Shown: in pieces, positions 20,016-27,875 of the stretch
How the letters are laid out: every line of letters begins with the position of its first letter
Position numbering within the stretch: position 1 is the stretch's first letter
DNA from: Paraburkholderia atlantica
GTDB lineage: Bacteria; Pseudomonadota; Gammaproteobacteria; Burkholderiales; Burkholderiaceae
Assembly (NCBI RefSeq): GCF_009362785.1
Contig: NZ_WHNQ01000008.1
Span: 186,001-250,000, forward strand
Length of the DNA: 64,000 nt
Direction: 5' to 3'
The notes under the pieces: generated by a model
The model's database searches: none
What the model was told of the DNA's origin: nothing
Seen by the model: only the letters and a program-made list of their open reading frames with translations
Program-made: the position numbers and the translations under genes

Positions 20016-20927
20016 ATGCGTGATAAGAGAAGCATGTCCGTGCATGTCAGCGTGATCGCGGCCGCATTGTGTGGCGCGGCGCTCGCGAGCGCCGCGGTCC
20101 GGGCGGATGGCCCCGCGCTGCCGAACAACGACGGCGCGGACGGCGTGCTCAGGGTATGCGCGGACCCGAACAACATGCCGTTGTCGAACGACAAGGGCGA
20201 GGGCTATGAGAACCGCATCGCGGCCCAGATGGCGAGCGACTTCGGCTACAAACTCGAATACACGTACTTTCCGCAGCGCATGGGCTTCGTGCGCCACACG
20301 TTGCGTGAGAAGGCGGAGGGCAGCGAGCGCTATCGCTGCGACCTGATCATCGGCGTGCCGAAGGGCTACGACATGACGTCGACGACGCAGCCGTATCTGC
20401 GCTCGACCTACGCGATGGTGCTGCCGAACCGCCCCGAGTTCGCGAGCATCAAGACGCCCGACGACCTGCTGAAACTGCCGCCCGATCAGCTGCACAAGCT
20501 GCGTTTCGGGATCTTTTCGCAAACCCCGGCGGTGGACTGGCTGCTCGGTCACAACCTGATCGACCAGGCGGTGTCGTACCAGGTGCAAAGCGGCGATCCG
20601 GGCGTATACCCCGGCCAGATGATCGAACACGACCTGGCCGCGGGCAACGTCGACGTGGTGTTCCTGTGGGGGCCGATCGCCGGCTACTTCGCCAAGCGCG
20701 CCGGTGATTCGGTCAGGCTCGTGCCGTTCCCGCCGCAGCCCGGCATCCGCTTCGACTATACGATTTCGATGGGCGTGCGCTACGGCGAGAAGGACTGGAA
20801 GGACAAGGTGGATCAATGGATCGGCGCGAATCACGACAAGATCGACAGCATCCTCGCGACCTACCAGGTGCCGATGCTCAAACCGGTCGACGCGCCGGCG
20901 GGCAAGCCTGGCGACGCATCCCAATGA
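20016..20927 (+). CDS. xoxJ: Periplasmic solute-binding-type protein of the methanol dehydrogenase cluster
   Basis: 303 aa. A signal peptide (cleavage near AVRA) is followed by a type-2 periplasmic binding-protein fold: LRVCADPNNMPLSNDKGEGY and later IGVPKGYDMT and DVVFLWGPIAGYF. This matches MxaJ/XoxJ, which is thought to help activate or mature the dehydrogenase; it is not paired with ABC transporter genes here. CCGGAGGC precedes the ATG at 20016. Its stop overlaps the next start as ATGA. Confidence 0.88.
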   Translation: MRDKRSMSVHVSVIAAALCGAALASAAVRADGPALPNNDGADGVLRVCADPNNMPLSNDKGEGYENRIAAQMASDFGYKLEYTYFPQRMGFVRHTLREKAEGSERYRCDLIIGVPKGYDMTSTTQPYLRSTYAMVLPNRPEFASIKTPDDLLKLPPDQLHKLRFGIFSQTPAVDWLLGHNLIDQAVSYQVQSGDPGVYPGQMIEHDLAAGNVDVVFLWGPIAGYFAKRAGDSVRLVPFPPQPGIRFDYTISMGVRYGEKDWKDKVDQWIGANHDKIDSILATYQVPMLKPVDAPAGKPGDASQ

Positions 20928-21700
20928 CGCGCGCCCGCGGCGCGTGGCTGCGCGCGGCACGCGCCGCGCTGATGGGGACGCTGTGCGTGCTGTGCCTCGC
21001 GCCGGCCGCGACCCGTGCGGCGAGCCCGGCGAGCGCGGCGTCGGCGCCGGGCGGCGACGACATCACGGCGGCGGAGCGGCTGATCTTTCTGACCGATCAT
21101 CTGCACGGCGTCGCCGCGCAGACCGAGCTCGACTACGCGCTGATCGATTCCGGGCAGCCGTCGCGCAGCGCCGATGTCGTCAAGGTACTGGTGCAGAGCG
21201 AGAACAACGCGAAGGGCGACGCGCAGGTGTCCGACCACAGCGGCAGCGTGAACCTGCCGATCGCCGGATTGCAGTGCAATCCGGCGATCATTTATTTCCT
21301 CGAACGCGATATCGCCGAGATGCAGGGTCTCACCGGCGGCCAGCGTCGCTATTTCCAGCAGCGTCTGCGTCTCGCGCTCGCCGCGGGGCCGCAGATCGAG
21401 AGCGTGCCGAGCGAGGTCGGCGGCAAGCCGGTCAACGCGCGGCGCATCGTCGTGCAGCCTTATCTGAACGATCCGAACGCGGCGCGCTTCGCGCAATACA
21501 CGGGCAAGCGCTACACCTTCCTGCTCGCCGACGGCGTGCCGGGCCAGGTCCTGCAGATTCGCACCGACGTGCCGGGCCCCAACAACGACTTCGCGCATCC
21601 GGCGCATTCGGAGTCGTTGAGCTTTCAATCCGCACTGAACAAGTTGCCCTCGGGCAAGGTGCCGGCGAAGCCGTCGAATGCGCCCCGGGCGAGCCGTTGA
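20924..21700 (+). CDS. Exported protein of unknown function coupled to xoxJ
   Basis: 258 aa. It begins with an Arg-rich N-terminus and hydrophobic stretch (signal peptide, cleavage near residue 33, TRAAS). The mature part includes RLIFLTDHLHGV, LQCNPAIIYFLERDI and FLLADGVPGQVLQIRTDV. I do not recognise a family. The 4-bp ATGA overlap with xoxJ makes it part of the xoxFGJ transcript and suggests a periplasmic role in dehydrogenase maturation or electron transfer. Only one cysteine is in the mature region and no haem motif is present. Confidence 0.7.
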   Translation: MTRARGAWLRAARAALMGTLCVLCLAPAATRAASPASAASAPGGDDITAAERLIFLTDHLHGVAAQTELDYALIDSGQPSRSADVVKVLVQSENNAKGDAQVSDHSGSVNLPIAGLQCNPAIIYFLERDIAEMQGLTGGQRRYFQQRLRLALAAGPQIESVPSEVGGKPVNARRIVVQPYLNDPNAARFAQYTGKRYTFLLADGVPGQVLQIRTDVPGPNNDFAHPAHSESLSFQSALNKLPSGKVPAKPSNAPRASR

Positions 21701-21707
21701 GTCTTCG

Positions 21708-22712
21708 ATGCAGAACGCGAGTTTCGCGACGAACCGGGTCAAGCTGAACTTCGTTCGCACGCTGACCCTGCGGCAGTTGCAGATCTTCGTCGTCGCGAGC
21801 CGCTATACGAGTTTCGCGCGCGCGGCCGAGGAGCTGCATCTGACGCAGCCGGCGGTGTCGATGCAGATTCATCAGCTCGAAGAGGCGGTCGGCCTGCGGC
21901 TATTCGAGCGCGTCGCGCGCAAGCTCACGCTGACCGAAGCGGGCGAGGTGCTGACCCATCACGCGAGCCGCATTCTCGGCGAAATCAAGGACACCGAAGA
22001 CGCGATGATGTCGCTGAAGCAGGCCGACAGCGGCTCGATCAACGTCGGCATCGTCAGTTCGGCGACCTACTTCGCGCCGAAACTGCTGGCGATGTACTCG
22101 CATCTGTACCCGAAGGTCGACGTGCATTTCTCTGTCGGCAATCGCGACGCGTTGCTGCGCATGTTGCAGGACAACGCGATCGATCTCGCGATCATGGGCC
22201 GTCCGCCGCCTGAACTCGATACGACGGCCGAGCCGCTCGCGAGTCATCCCCAGGTGGTGATCGCGCCAGTGCATCATCCGTTGTGCGGCGCGCGCCGCTT
22301 CGATTTGCAGGAGTTGAGCAACGACACCTTTCTGCTGCGCGAGCCGGGCTCAGGGACGCGCATGGCCGCCGAGGCGATGTTCCGTCAGCATCTGTTCACT
22401 CCCGCGAAAACCGTCACGCTCGGCAGCAACGAAACGATCAAGCAGGCGGTGATGGCCGGCATGGGCGTGAGCCTGATCTCGCTGCATACGCTGCAGCTGG
22501 AGTTGCGCACCGGCGAGATCGCGCTGCTCGACGTGAACGGCACGCCGATCGTACGAACGTGGCAGATCGTGCATCTGCGCACCAAGCAGCTTTCGCCGAC
22601 CAGCGTGATGTTCCGGCAGTTCCTGCTCGAACATGCGGCGGTGCATCTGGAGCAGGAATATGCGCAGTTTGCGGGGGTGTTTGCGAAACGGCCGGTCAGG
22701 GCGGAACGGTAG
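21708..22712 (+). CDS. LysR-family regulator resembling CbbR
   Basis: 334 aa. The N-terminal winged helix (about residues 14-73) has LTLRQLQIFVVASRYTSFAR and ELHLTQPAVSMQIHQLEE, close to CbbR proteins that control Calvin-cycle operons. The rest is a standard LysR effector domain. The ATG at 21708 was chosen; 21678 inside the previous gene is possible. Unlike typical cbbR it is not divergent from cbb genes but lies between xox genes in the same direction, 8 bp after the unknown exported gene. It could tie CO2 fixation to methanol oxidation; general LysR function is sure, CbbR identity is likely. Confidence 0.8.
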   Translation: MQNASFATNRVKLNFVRTLTLRQLQIFVVASRYTSFARAAEELHLTQPAVSMQIHQLEEAVGLRLFERVARKLTLTEAGEVLTHHASRILGEIKDTEDAMMSLKQADSGSINVGIVSSATYFAPKLLAMYSHLYPKVDVHFSVGNRDALLRMLQDNAIDLAIMGRPPPELDTTAEPLASHPQVVIAPVHHPLCGARRFDLQELSNDTFLLREPGSGTRMAAEAMFRQHLFTPAKTVTLGSNETIKQAVMAGMGVSLISLHTLQLELRTGEIALLDVNGTPIVRTWQIVHLRTKQLSPTSVMFRQFLLEHAAVHLEQEYAQFAGVFAKRPVRAER

Positions 22713-22716
22713 CGCG

Positions 22717-23280
22717 ATGCGTGCGTTGCGTGCATCGTTTTCGTTTCGTCTGGCCGCGTTCGTGCGCAGCGCGGCCGTGCTGTGCGCGGGCTTTGCCGGC
22801 TTCTTCGTGATCGGCGTCGTGCCGGCGCGCGCCGAGCCGGTGACGATCGCGGTGCTGAACTGCGGCCTGATCGACGACAACGCCGCCTACAACGACGCCG
22901 ACACCAACCGCGCGCAAGCGGCGCGCATCGAGATGGTCAGCAATACGGTGCGCGCGCAGCTCGATGCGAGCCAGCGCTACCGCGTCGCCGACAACGGCCG
23001 CGCGTCCGAGCTGATCGCGCGGCTCGGTGCGGCGCAAGACCTGATGACCTGCGACGGTTGCGCCCGCCAGGTCGGGCGTGCGCTAGGCGTCGAGCAGGTG
23101 GGCGTCTGCTGGGTCCAGAAAGTCAGCAACCTGATTCTCAATCTGAACCTGCGGGTCGAAGACGTGGCGAGCGGCAAGACGCTGTTTCAGCGCTCGGTCG
23201 ACATACGCGGCAACACGGATCTGTCGTGGCGGCGCGGCGCGAGCGCGCTCGTCGGCTTGCTGATGAACGGCGCGTCATAG
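22717..23280 (+). CDS. Exported DUF2380/DUF3280-like protein of the xox/mxa cluster
   Basis: 187 aa. A long N-terminal hydrophobic segment (about residues 9-37) ending in ARAE is a signal peptide. The mature protein starts with VTIAVLNCGLIDDNAAYN and has four cysteines (49, 112, 115, 131), including TCDGC. This resembles small exported proteins of the DUF2380/DUF3280 group often found with methanol dehydrogenase genes; the role is unknown. It begins 4 bp after the LysR gene. The paired cysteines might form disulfides or bind a cofactor. Confidence 0.65.
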   Translation: MRALRASFSFRLAAFVRSAAVLCAGFAGFFVIGVVPARAEPVTIAVLNCGLIDDNAAYNDADTNRAQAARIEMVSNTVRAQLDASQRYRVADNGRASELIARLGAAQDLMTCDGCARQVGRALGVEQVGVCWVQKVSNLILNLNLRVEDVASGKTLFQRSVDIRGNTDLSWRRGASALVGLLMNGAS

Positions 23281-23371
23281 GCGGCATCGATGGCACAGTC
23301 TGTACCCGACTGTCGTGACAGGCTGCCAACTTTTCGCATTCGATTTAACTCTTGCGTCCCGCGCGCGCGAT

Positions 23372-23387
23372 CGGCATAGACCGTGCT
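23372..23387 (+). promoter_or_regulatory. Candidate sigma54 promoter of the mxaRSACKL-type operon
   Basis: CGGCATA, GACC, GTGCT keeps GG-N10-GC spacing and lies about 90 bases before the ATG at 23476. A perfect CTGTC-GT-GACAG palindrome is at 23310-23321, about 50 bases upstream, and contains the GTGACA box seen before xoxF. By-eye match only. Confidence 0.35.
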
Positions 23388-23475
23388 TGAACGGAAGGCT
23401 GGCGAGTCTTGAAGCGCGTCGACGTTCGGGCGTCGCGCAAAAAAACGCCAGCCACCACGGAAGGGGATCGCAGCG

Positions 23476-24498
23476 ATGGTTTCTGGCGAGCAGCTTCAGG
23501 ACTGGCGTTCTCACGCCCAGCAGATCGAAAACGAAGTGGCGAGGGTCGTCGTCGGTCAGCAGCAAACGCTGAGGCTCATCAACGTCGCGCTGTTCGCACG
23601 CGGCCACGTGCTGCTGGAAGGCGGCGTCGGGGTCGGCAAGACCACCGTGTTGCGGGCGTTCGCGCGCGTGGTCGGCGGCGACTTCGAGCGCGTAGAAGGC
23701 ACGATCGATCTGATGCCGGGCGACCTCGTCTATCACACCTACGTCGATGCCGACGGCAAGCCGCGCATCGAGCCCGGCCCGCTGCTGCGCCACGGCGAAC
23801 AGCTGACCACCTTCTTCTTCAACGAGATCAATCGCGCGCGCCCGCAGGTGCAATCGCTGTTGTTGCGCGCGATGGCCGAGCGTTCGGTGTGGGCGTTCGG
23901 CCGCGAGCATCGCTTTCCGCATATGACCGTGTATGCCGACCGCAACAAGGTCGAGAAGGAAGAGACCTTCGAGCTCGCGTCGGCGGCGCGCGACCGCTTC
24001 CTGTTCGAGCTGAACATGCCGACGCCGACCGACGAGGAGGCGCGGCGCAGCCTCGTGTTCGACACGAGGTTCCATGACGTCGACGGCCTGCTCGCGCAAC
24101 TGACACCGTCGATCGTGCCGTGGGAACAATTGAACCGGATCGGCGCGGCGATCCAGCAGGGCGTGCAGGCCAGCGAGACGATCGAGCGCTACGTGCACGA
24201 CATCTGGCAGGCGACGGAAACGCCGGCGCGCTTCGGCATCGCGCTCGACGGCGTCGACATGGAGCAGCTAATTCTCGCCGGCGCGAGTCCGCGCGGCATG
24301 AGCGCGCTGTTGCGGGCCGCGCGCGTGGTCGCGTGGCTCGCGGGACGCACGCATCTGCTGCCGGAGGACATCCACGAAGTGCTGCTGCCGGCGCTCGGTC
24401 ATCGCGTGTTCTTCACGCCGATCTACGAGCTGCGCCGCCAGGAGCTCGCCGAGGCGCTGATCGCGCGGATCGTCGCGAACGTCGCGGTGCCTCGCTGA
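23476..24498 (+). CDS. mxaR: MoxR-type AAA ATPase, methanol dehydrogenase maturation
   Basis: 340 aa. Walker A EGGVGVGKT (48-56) and Walker B FFFNEINRA (about 113-121) are clear, and the AAA lid follows. MoxR ATPases work with von Willebrand A (vWA) proteins as chaperones in metal or cofactor insertion; in methylotrophs MxaR with MxaS, A, C, K, L is linked to metal loading of methanol dehydrogenase. Here it heads six genes in exactly the mxaRSACKL order. The next gene starts 20 bp on. The GC-rich 195-bp gap upstream carries a possible sigma54 promoter. Confidence 0.88.
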   Translation: MVSGEQLQDWRSHAQQIENEVARVVVGQQQTLRLINVALFARGHVLLEGGVGVGKTTVLRAFARVVGGDFERVEGTIDLMPGDLVYHTYVDADGKPRIEPGPLLRHGEQLTTFFFNEINRARPQVQSLLLRAMAERSVWAFGREHRFPHMTVYADRNKVEKEETFELASAARDRFLFELNMPTPTDEEARRSLVFDTRFHDVDGLLAQLTPSIVPWEQLNRIGAAIQQGVQASETIERYVHDIWQATETPARFGIALDGVDMEQLILAGASPRGMSALLRAARVVAWLAGRTHLLPEDIHEVLLPALGHRVFFTPIYELRRQELAEALIARIVANVAVPR

Positions 24499-24518
24499 AC
24501 GCCGGCGCGCGCACCACA

Positions 24519-25430
24519 ATGAACGGCACCGCGGAATTCCACTATCGTCTGCCGATGCGCGCGGCCGGTGCGCGGCCCGGCTCGCATCCGGGCTCCAGCT
24601 TCGGCTCGGGCCAGCAGTTCGCGATGCACGGCCGGCTGTTCGACTATCCGGACCCGCGCCGGCTCGATCTGCGTGCGAGCTTGCGCGCGGCGCGCGACGA
24701 GTGGCTCGTGCGCGTGCATTTGCAGCGCGTCGCGGTGTCCGTGTTCGTGATCGTCGACGTGTCGGCGTCGATGCAGTTCGGTACGCATAAAACGAAGCTG
24801 CAGGTCGTCGCTGATTTCGTCGAAGCGCTCGGCCATAGCGCGTTCCGGGTCGGCGACCGGCTCGGCATGCTCGCTTTCGATAGCGGCGAACGCGACGATC
24901 TGTTCATGCCGGCGCGCACGGGACGGGGCACCGGCTCGCTGCTCGCGAGCATGCTGCGCGAAAGCGTCAGTGATATCGCTGATCATCAGGCGAATGGTCA
25001 GGCCGGTCGTCACGCCGACCGTCAGGCTGAGCGCGGGTCCGTCGAAGGATTGCGGCGTTGTGCGATCCGTATCGCCGGACGCCAGGCGCTCGTGTTCGTC
25101 GTGTCCGATTTCCACTGGCCGCTCGCGCGATTGTCGCCGGTGCTCGACATGCTGGTGCATGCGTGCGTGGTGCCGATGGTCGTATGGGATGCGGCCGAGA
25201 CCACGCCGCCGCAGCACGCGTCGCTGCTGGCCGTCAACGATGCGGAGTCCGGCGAGGAGCGTCGCGTGTGGCTCTCGCGCGGCGCGCGCGAGCGCTGGCG
25301 CGAAGGCGTCGCGCGCCGTCGCGACGAACTCGCCGCGGTGTTCGGCGCGCGCGGCATCCAGCCGTTCTATGTCGAAGGCGCGTTCGATCCGGAAGCGATG
25401 TCGCGCTATTTTCTGGAGCTGACGGTATGA
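24519..25430 (+). CDS. mxaS: DUF58/vWA-type protein MxaS
   Basis: 303 aa. IVDVSASMQF contains the DxSxS metal-ion site (Asp80, Ser82, Ser84) of a DUF58/vWA-like domain, with no membrane segment. A short Gly/Ser-rich N-terminus precedes it. Proteins next to MoxR ATPases of this type are their usual partners. The region around residues 150-175 is rich in His, Gln and Arg (QANGQAGRHADRQ) and may be a flexible insert. The stop overlaps the next start as ATGA. Confidence 0.85.
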   Translation: MNGTAEFHYRLPMRAAGARPGSHPGSSFGSGQQFAMHGRLFDYPDPRRLDLRASLRAARDEWLVRVHLQRVAVSVFVIVDVSASMQFGTHKTKLQVVADFVEALGHSAFRVGDRLGMLAFDSGERDDLFMPARTGRGTGSLLASMLRESVSDIADHQANGQAGRHADRQAERGSVEGLRRCAIRIAGRQALVFVVSDFHWPLARLSPVLDMLVHACVVPMVVWDAAETTPPQHASLLAVNDAESGEERRVWLSRGARERWREGVARRRDELAAVFGARGIQPFYVEGAFDPEAMSRYFLELTV

Positions 25431-26350
25431 GCACGCGCGAGGTGCGCGGTGTCTGCGCGTGTCGGGCGGCGCTGTGCGTGCTGATCGCGTCGCTAGGCGG
25501 CGCCGCGTGCGCGATGGCCAGCGCCGCCGAAGTGGCCGCGCTCGTTCAGGAGCCGCGCGCGTTCGGCTATGTGCTCGGCGATGTGCTGACGCAGCGCGTG
25601 CTGCTGGAGGCCGACGGTCGCGACATCGGCGCGGTGACGCCGCCTTCGGTCGGACGCACGGGCGTGTGGCTCGAACGCCGGCCCGTGACGCTCGAAACCG
25701 ATGCCAACGGCCGCAAGTGGATGGTGATCGGCTATCAGGTCGTCAATGCGCCGCAGACACTCACGCAGATCACGTTGCCGGCGTTGACGCTGACGTCGGC
25801 GGCGGGCACGCAGTTGCAGGTCCCCGAATGGCCGGCGAGCATCGGACCGTTGACGCCGCAAACCGCGTTCGCCGCAGGCGACTTGCAGCCGCTGCGGCCC
25901 GACCGACAGGCGCCGATGCTGGCCACGTCCGGCTGGCGCCGGCAGATCGCGTGGGCGCTCGGCCTGTTGCTCGCGACGCTGCTCGTGTGGGCGAGCTGGT
26001 GGTGGGCGCGCAACCGGCGCGAGGCGGCGCGGCTGCCGTTCGCGCGGGCGTGGCGGCAGATGCAACGGCTGCCCGAGGCGCCCGGCGCTTCGTCGAACGA
26101 TGCGTGGGTCTGCCTGCATCGCGCGCTGAACGAAACCGCCGGCGAGGTCGTGCATGCGGCTTCGCTATCCGCGTTGCTGGCGCGTGTGCCGTATTTGCAA
26201 CCGCTGCGCGCGCAGCTCGAACGTTTCTATCTGGCGTCGGCCGAGCGCTTTTTCGCGCCGGCGCCGCACGCCGCCGAGAATCCCGGCGAGCTTTCGTTGC
26301 ACGCGCTGTGCCGTGCGTTGTATCGAGCGGAGAGGCGCCATCAGCGATGA
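25427..26350 (+). CDS. mxaA: MxaA-like membrane protein
   Basis: 307 aa. An N-terminal signal or anchor segment (about 14-34), a periplasmic domain with beta-rich sequence such as ERRPVTLETDANGR, one membrane helix (about 186-203, WALGLLLATLLVWASWWW) and a cytoplasmic tail of about 100 residues. This layout fits MxaA, which is required for calcium insertion into MxaF in classic methylotrophs. Sequence similarity within this family is low, so the call leans on gene order. Both ends overlap neighbours by 4 bp. Confidence 0.72.
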   Translation: MSTREVRGVCACRAALCVLIASLGGAACAMASAAEVAALVQEPRAFGYVLGDVLTQRVLLEADGRDIGAVTPPSVGRTGVWLERRPVTLETDANGRKWMVIGYQVVNAPQTLTQITLPALTLTSAAGTQLQVPEWPASIGPLTPQTAFAAGDLQPLRPDRQAPMLATSGWRRQIAWALGLLLATLLVWASWWWARNRREAARLPFARAWRQMQRLPEAPGASSNDAWVCLHRALNETAGEVVHAASLSALLARVPYLQPLRAQLERFYLASAERFFAPAPHAAENPGELSLHALCRALYRAERRHQR

Positions 26351-27333
26351 CCATGAACCTCGATTTCGCCCTTCCGTGGATGCTGGTGCTGCTGCCGCTC
26401 GCCGCGCTGCCGCTGCTGCGGCGGCGCAGCGACACGCTGGTGTTTTCGAGCGTCGCGTGGCTACCCGCGGACGACCTGGGGCGCGTGGCGGGCTGGCTCG
26501 TCCGCGGCGGCGCGGCGCTGGCGATCGCCGCAATCGTCGTCGGGCTGGCGGGGCCGGGACGCTCACAATTGCAGGTGCTGCGCACCGGCAGCGGCGCACA
26601 GATCCTGATCCTGATGGACCGCAGCCAGAGCATGGATGAGCCGATGGGCAGCAAGGGCGTCGAGTCGCCGCGCGGCGACTCCAAGAACCACGTGGCGCGC
26701 GAGGCGCTGACGCGTTTCGTCGAGCAGCGGCCGAACGACCAGCTCGCGTTCATGATGTTCGGCACCAACCCCGTGCTGGCGATGCCGTTCACCTACAACC
26801 ATCGCGTGATCGAGGCTGCGGTCGCGGCCACGGCGATTGGCCGCGGCATGCCGGACACCGAGCTCGATCGCGGCATGCTGGCGGCGATCGCGCAGTTCGA
26901 CGGGCGCTTGTCGTCGGGCCGCCGCGCGATCGTGCTGGTCTCCGACGGCGGCGCGTTGCTCGACGAAACGATGCAACGGCGCATGGAGGAGGGACTGGGA
27001 CGCAACCGGATCGCGCTGTACTTCATCTACCTGCGCAGCAGCGTCTTCAGTCCCGATCTGAACGCGACGCAGCCGGCCAGCGGAAGCTCGGCCGAAGCGC
27101 AGCTGCATCGCTTCTTTCTGACGCTGAAGACGCCTTACAGGCTGTTTCAGGCGGAAGACCCGAAGGCGATGATGGCGGCAATCGCGGAGATCAACCGGCA
27201 GCAGAACGCGACGACGACGTTCTTCGAGCATCTGCCTCGCCAGGACCTGAGTCCGTACTGTTTCGCGCTCGCGCTGTTCTGTGCGGCGCTGCTGGTGCTA
27301 TTGCACCAGTTGCAGGTCAGGAGCTGGGCATGA
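26347..27333 (+). CDS. mxaC: MxaC-like vWA membrane protein
   Basis: 328 aa. Two N-terminal membrane helices (about 8-24 and 54-70) and one near the C-terminus flank a vWA domain whose metal-ion site is DRSQS (Asp91, Ser93, Ser95). LVSDGGALL further on is a second typical vWA stretch. This is a BatA/MxaC-like arrangement. It would sit in the inner membrane with the vWA domain exposed for binding MoxR or the dehydrogenase. Linked to both neighbours by ATGA overlaps. Confidence 0.82.
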   Translation: MTMNLDFALPWMLVLLPLAALPLLRRRSDTLVFSSVAWLPADDLGRVAGWLVRGGAALAIAAIVVGLAGPGRSQLQVLRTGSGAQILILMDRSQSMDEPMGSKGVESPRGDSKNHVAREALTRFVEQRPNDQLAFMMFGTNPVLAMPFTYNHRVIEAAVAATAIGRGMPDTELDRGMLAAIAQFDGRLSSGRRAIVLVSDGGALLDETMQRRMEEGLGRNRIALYFIYLRSSVFSPDLNATQPASGSSAEAQLHRFFLTLKTPYRLFQAEDPKAMMAAIAEINRQQNATTTFFEHLPRQDLSPYCFALALFCAALLVLLHQLQVRSWA

Positions 27334-27875
27334 AGCGCACGCTGATCCACTCGCTGTTCGGCACCGTGGCGATCTGTTGCGCCACGTGGGCGGCGTATGG
27401 CTTCGTTCGTCTGCAGCACGCGGAGCGCGTCAATCAGGCCATTGTCGCGACCAACGCCGCCGCGCGTGAGCAGCAAGCCGGCGGCGACGCGCGCGAGGTT
27501 CAGCTGGCCCGCGCGATAGCGCTGTCGAAAGCGGGCGCCTACGACGCGGCGGCGCGGCTCTATAACGGTCTGCTCCCCGAGGGCAGCCCGCCTGATGAAG
27601 TCGGCCGCGCGGCGCTGTTCGATCTCGGCAACCTGTACCTGCGCGAAGGCAGCGGCGACAACGCGCAGACAGTCAGGTCTCTCGCGATGATCGGCGAGGC
27701 CAAGGCGCGCTACCGGCTCGCGCTGCGCGCGGCGCCCGACGATTGGGACGCGCGCTACAACCTCGAGCGCGCGCTGTGGCTCGCACCGGAAACGCCGTCC
27801 GCGCTCGCCGGACCCGATGTGAAAGAGCAGCACAACGTCACAGTGCGCGACGCGCGCAGCCAGGACCTGCCATGA
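27330..27875 (+). CDS. mxaK: MxaK-like TPR membrane protein
   Basis: 181 aa. One N-terminal membrane helix (about 9-27) is followed by a helical region with TPR-like repeats: REVQLARAIALSKAGAYDAAARLYN and later EAKARYRLALRAAPDDWDARYN (each shown in part). TPR regions mediate protein contacts. It occupies the mxaK position between mxaC and mxaL and overlaps both by 4 bp. Function in methanol dehydrogenase assembly is from the family context. Confidence 0.75.
   Translation: MKRTLIHSLFGTVAICCATWAAYGFVRLQHAERVNQAIVATNAAAREQQAGGDAREVQLARAIALSKAGAYDAAARLYNGLLPEGSPPDEVGRAALFDLGNLYLREGSGDNAQTVRSLAMIGEAKARYRLALRAAPDDWDARYNLERALWLAPETPSALAGPDVKEQHNVTVRDARSQDLP

Noticed and set aside
25459..26346. Plus-strand frame extending upstream of mxaC
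   Set aside because: It overlaps mxaA in another frame and is Arg/Ala-rich; the mxaC ATG with ATGA overlap is the better start.
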